Source of the DNA: Saccharomycopsis crataegensis
Taxonomy: Eukaryota > Ascomycota > Saccharomycetes > Ascoideales > Saccharomycopsidaceae
NCBI RefSeq assembly: GCF_037102585.1
Contig: NW_027043829.1
Location: forward strand, 3,782,001-3,846,000
DNA: 64,000 bases
Direction of reading: 5' to 3'
Below the pieces are notes generated by a model. The model was not told the DNA's origin. It made no database searches and saw only the letters and a list, made by a program, of their open reading frames with translations. Below, piece by piece: positions 61,379 to 64,000 of this stretch (the stretch's first letter is position 1; the number at the start of each line of letters is the position of its first letter). A program made the translations under genes and the position numbers.

Positions 61379-61765
61379 TGCCATCGTTGCATTTAAGGGT
61401 ATCTATCCCCCTCCCCTATTATTGTATTGCCAAGCATCCACCAACAACATACATATGGAGCCCAGTAAAGTTCCCTTTTCACTCATTTTGCTGTTATTGT
61501 AAAATATTGAAACAGTTCTACGCTTCATTCATTGGATGTTGATATCCTGTTCACAAGCCCATCCCATCATAGCCAATGTTAATGATACAGGGTCTAACAT
61601 ATTAACGATGATGATCTAATCTCTAAAACCAGAAAATAATCTAATTACAATAGAACTAAATAATAATAAAAACAATAAAATTAACAAGGTAAAAGAAAAA
61701 GAAAAAGAAAAAAAATATAATAATCACTCTATCTATCTATCCATGCATCTATCTATATATCTCTC

Positions 61766-61768
<3 letters not shown>

Positions 61769-61828
<60 letters not shown>
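61769..61828. repeat. Adjacent CA and CT dinucleotide arrays in transporter 3' flank
   Basis: CA repeats (61769-61802) run directly into CT repeats (61803-61828), ending 18 bp from the transporter stop. The transporter mRNA would carry GA then TG repeats at the start of its 3' untranslated region. Confidence 0.95.
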
Positions 61829-61834
<6 letters not shown>

Positions 61835-61846
61835 ATATATCTCTTC

Positions 61847-63697
61847 TCATTTGCGAAAAACCAACTTTTTCAAAAATCTGACAATATAATCTTCATCATA
61901 ATTGTTCACCACCACTTCGCCTTTCTTTTCTTCTTCGATGGCCTTTTCTGGATCCACCAATTCCAAAGATTGAACATTATCCAATTTATGATCTCTCAAG
62001 AAAAGCGTTGTCGCCAACAATGGAACACATAACACCAACCCAACAATACACAACAACCTCTGGGTTTCGGCGTAAGCCTGAACCACCGCGATTCTCGCAG
62101 AAGATCCCCATGGATAAGTGACTATAAAGCTAAATGGGTCCAGGTAAGCACTATCCGCCAACTCTTGGGTGAGCCCAAGCTTAAGGAACTCCTTATTAAG
62201 GTAGCCAGGCATCTTATTAGTCCAAATGGCTCCAGAAACACTAGCCCCGATCGCCATCCCGATATTATAGAACGACAAGTATAAACAAAGTACGGTGGCC
62301 ATATGTTCGTGCGACGTCACCGAAGAAATCGACACCTGGGTAGAATAGGTAAAGAAACCGGCCCCGAACCCCATCAAGCACAACCCACCAATGACCCCAT
62401 CGAGGAACTTTTGGGATTCGGTGGTCCCGTCATTATCCCCACGGAAGTGTAATAAGATCCCGAGGGCCACAAGCCACATCACCACCCCAAAAACAATAAA
62501 CCCTTTAACTCTTCTAACTTTAACCACCAACAACCCCACGAGTGGACCGGTGATCACGGAAACAAAAGAGTACAACGAAACGATTCTGGTGGCCGCTTTC
62601 ACCGAAGCGTTCATCCCGACAATCAACACCGTGTACATGTAATCGTTAGGCATGTACCAAATCAAATCAATGAAGATGGCAATGATCAATGCTGACCAGA
62701 CCCCACGGTCTTTCAAGAGTGGGAATGGGATGATTGGGGTTTTAGCAAATTCGCCTTCCCAAACAATAAATACCGGAATAAGGACAAACCCAATGACCAA
62801 TGGGGCAATCGTCGATGCTTTCTTCCAATTGTCATGGATCCCACCCGCCAAAGTGAACGGCACCAAAATGAACCCTAACACACAAATAATAAGCAAAATC
62901 CCCACGATGTCCAAATCCCAAAAGTACTTGACCGCCACGTTATCGGTGAAGGAGTTCCACTTATGAGTTTTCTCGTTTTCCAATGACTCTTCTTCGGTGA
63001 TTGCTTGCCATTCTTCGGTGGACCTGGCCTTGATGTGCATATGGATAAAGCACAATACCAAAGGAATACAAGAGCATGGGAAGATAATCGCAAAGATCCA
63101 AACCGAATAACTCCATCCATGATGGGCATACAAACTCGAAGTCATATCCCCACTGACCCAAGTGTTGATAATAAATGGCAACGCCGGGATAAACGACGCT
63201 GTCAATCTCCAATTCAAGTTTGAGAAATCCGCAAGAATGATCTGGATAATGGCAATCACCCCGGTGTAACCGATTTGGTACATCACCGCCCCACCAGCAA
63301 ACTTGTTGACGTTGGTCGCTTGAGATTGGATGATGGTACCAATCACGTAAAACACAATGGCAAGCAAGAATAATTCCAAACGTCCGAACCTATCGGATAA
63401 TCTGGCATAAGTTGGTTGGGCTGCTGCCGCCACCACCCCACGAATGACATTAACCGTCGACATCAAAGAGTGCTCAGCGTAACTAGCGGTGGCTAATGGT
63501 TGGGCAAGGCTTCTGAAAGTGGCATCGATGGAATATGTGTACGCGACAAAGAAAATTGAAATGAAGAGTAATATTCTGAGCTTCCAATCACCATATTGGG
63601 CCGACAACACTTCGACTTTTCTAATCCCAATAGATTTGGTCGGAGTGTGTGGTTGTTGGTGCTCCGCACCTACGGATTTATTGTCACTTTCACTCAT
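61847..63697 (-). CDS. ARN/SIT-family siderophore-iron transporter (MFS)
   Basis: A 616-residue major-facilitator protein starting MSESDNKSVG (the frame opens further upstream only through TTG). Yeast Arn1-4/Sit1 transporters import ferric siderophores by proton symport. Visible features: a hydrophilic N-terminus, about 14 membrane spans, FFVAYTYSIDATFRSLAQ in the first span region, AQPTYARLSDRFGRLELF (MFS signature loop), DLIWYMPNDYMYTVLIVGM, and a conserved YPWGSSAR near 540, all in keeping with the siderophore subfamily. It ends in a short charged cytosolic tail. Which substrate it carries cannot be told. Its neighbourhood includes FTH1 10 kb away; GGGTGTA (CACCC reverse) is 136 bp upstream. 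Confidence 0.92.
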   Translation of the reverse strand: MSESDNKSVGAEHQQPHTPTKSIGIRKVEVLSAQYGDWKLRILLFISIFFVAYTYSIDATFRSLAQPLATASYAEHSLMSTVNVIRGVVAAAAQPTYARLSDRFGRLELFLLAIVFYVIGTIIQSQATNVNKFAGGAVMYQIGYTGVIAIIQIILADFSNLNWRLTASFIPALPFIINTWVSGDMTSSLYAHHGWSYSVWIFAIIFPCSCIPLVLCFIHMHIKARSTEEWQAITEEESLENEKTHKWNSFTDNVAVKYFWDLDIVGILLIICVLGFILVPFTLAGGIHDNWKKASTIAPLVIGFVLIPVFIVWEGEFAKTPIIPFPLLKDRGVWSALIIAIFIDLIWYMPNDYMYTVLIVGMNASVKAATRIVSLYSFVSVITGPLVGLLVVKVRRVKGFIVFGVVMWLVALGILLHFRGDNDGTTESQKFLDGVIGGLCLMGFGAGFFTYSTQVSISSVTSHEHMATVLCLYLSFYNIGMAIGASVSGAIWTNKMPGYLNKEFLKLGLTQELADSAYLDPFSFIVTYPWGSSARIAVVQAYAETQRLLCIVGLVLCVPLLATTLFLRDHKLDNVQSLELVDPEKAIEEEKKGEVVVNNYDEDYIVRFLKKLVFRK

Positions 63698-64000
63698 GCT
63701 TGATTGGCAAAAAGTACACAATTCGAGACTTAAATTATTGAGAGAGCTTCTTTTTTTTTTTTTTTTTTTTAATTAATTGGGGTTTAAAGGGAGAGAGTAA
63801 CCAAGTATTTTATAATGTGGCTGAAACGGTTGGGGTGTATTTTATGAATACGAAATGTGCAAAGAAAAGAAAATCTCTTCAAGCTTTGCTGACATGCAAA
63901 AACATAAAAGAAAAAAAAAAAAAAGAATAGAACGAATTTTAAACTTTTCTTTGCCTTTTCCTTTTCACTTGGTAGAGGCAATATTCAGTAATTTTTTTTT
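63698..64000. promoter_or_regulatory. Promoter of the siderophore transporter, truncated by window end
   Basis: About 300 bp visible. It contains a T22 tract near 63750, GGGTGTA (63833-63839), which reads TACACCC towards the gene and fits the YRCACCC Aft core, and an A-rich tract near 63907. Upstream sequence lies outside the window. Confidence 0.45.

Larger units (their letters stand above)
59948..61846. other. 1.9-kb spacer rich in simple repeats
   Basis: No credible gene. Contents: TATATA tracts (about 60035-60060), ATT and TTTA runs (60276-60326), a GGA run (60434-60461), ATT repeats (60921-60950, 61324-61378), C and G homopolymer runs (about 60727, 60979), a phased CCGTG motif block (61120-61196), and CA/CT arrays beside the transporter stop. 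Frames over these are low complexity. Confidence 0.65.

Overview
This is a nuclear chromosome segment from a budding yeast (Saccharomycotina). The evidence is compact and mostly intron-less genes, AT-rich spacers with poly(A/T) tracts, introns with TACTAAC branch sites, and a full set of yeast orthologues. CTG appears to encode leucine: it falls on a conserved hydrophobic position of an AVO2 ankyrin helix and on a hydrophobic position of TRA1. This argues against the CTG-Ser (Candida/Debaryomyces) clade, but the genus cannot be named. I saw no tRNA, rRNA, transposon, viral relic or CRISPR array.

Layout. 1.4-12.7 kb: TRA1 (SAGA/NuA4 scaffold). 13.5-16.3 kb: CDC34 (ubiquitin E2, probable 5'-leader intron) and ADE12 on the minus strand. 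16.9-21.6 kb: a probable PTR3 (amino-acid sensor) and PUT1 (proline dehydrogenase) on the plus strand. 22.3-25.6 kb: an unidentified basic protein divergent from AVO2 (TORC2). 26.3-27.2 kb: IST3 (splicing RES complex). 27.4-28.8 kb: an irregular stretch with an 11-bp minisatellite, a possible split micro-gene, and a uORF whose stop overlaps the next start codon. 28.8-30.9 kb: a large F-box-like/SDS22-type LRR gene. 31.1-35.4 kb: a PPIH-type cyclophilin, a spliced small membrane protein and IFM1. 35.9-39.5 kb: an SPT23/MGA2 membrane-tethered regulator. 40.1-43.5 kb: PGI1 and a KRE2/KTR mannosyltransferase. 44.3-47.4 kb: ERP2/4 (p24 cargo receptor) and SPO11, resolved here into five exons. 47.8-52.1 kb: a gamma-butyrobetaine/trimethyllysine-type dioxygenase, CBR1 and FTH1 (vacuolar iron permease). 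52.1-55.5 kb: a gene-empty, simple-repeat-rich spacer. 55.5-63.7 kb: malic enzyme, a second F-box/LRR paralogue and an ARN/SIT siderophore transporter, separated by long microsatellite-rich spacers.

How the genes relate. Most are unlinked housekeeping functions. Three local themes stand out: amino-acid sensing next to proline catabolism (PTR3, PUT1, with a Put3-type CGG-N10-CCG site before PUT1); iron handling at the right (FTH1 with a palindromic Aft-type CACCC element, and the siderophore transporter); and two divergent members of an F-box-like plus SDS22-LRR family, about 28 kb apart, which are the least explained proteins here. CACGTG boxes recur in many promoters. All functional names rest on recognising protein families by eye; no search was run.
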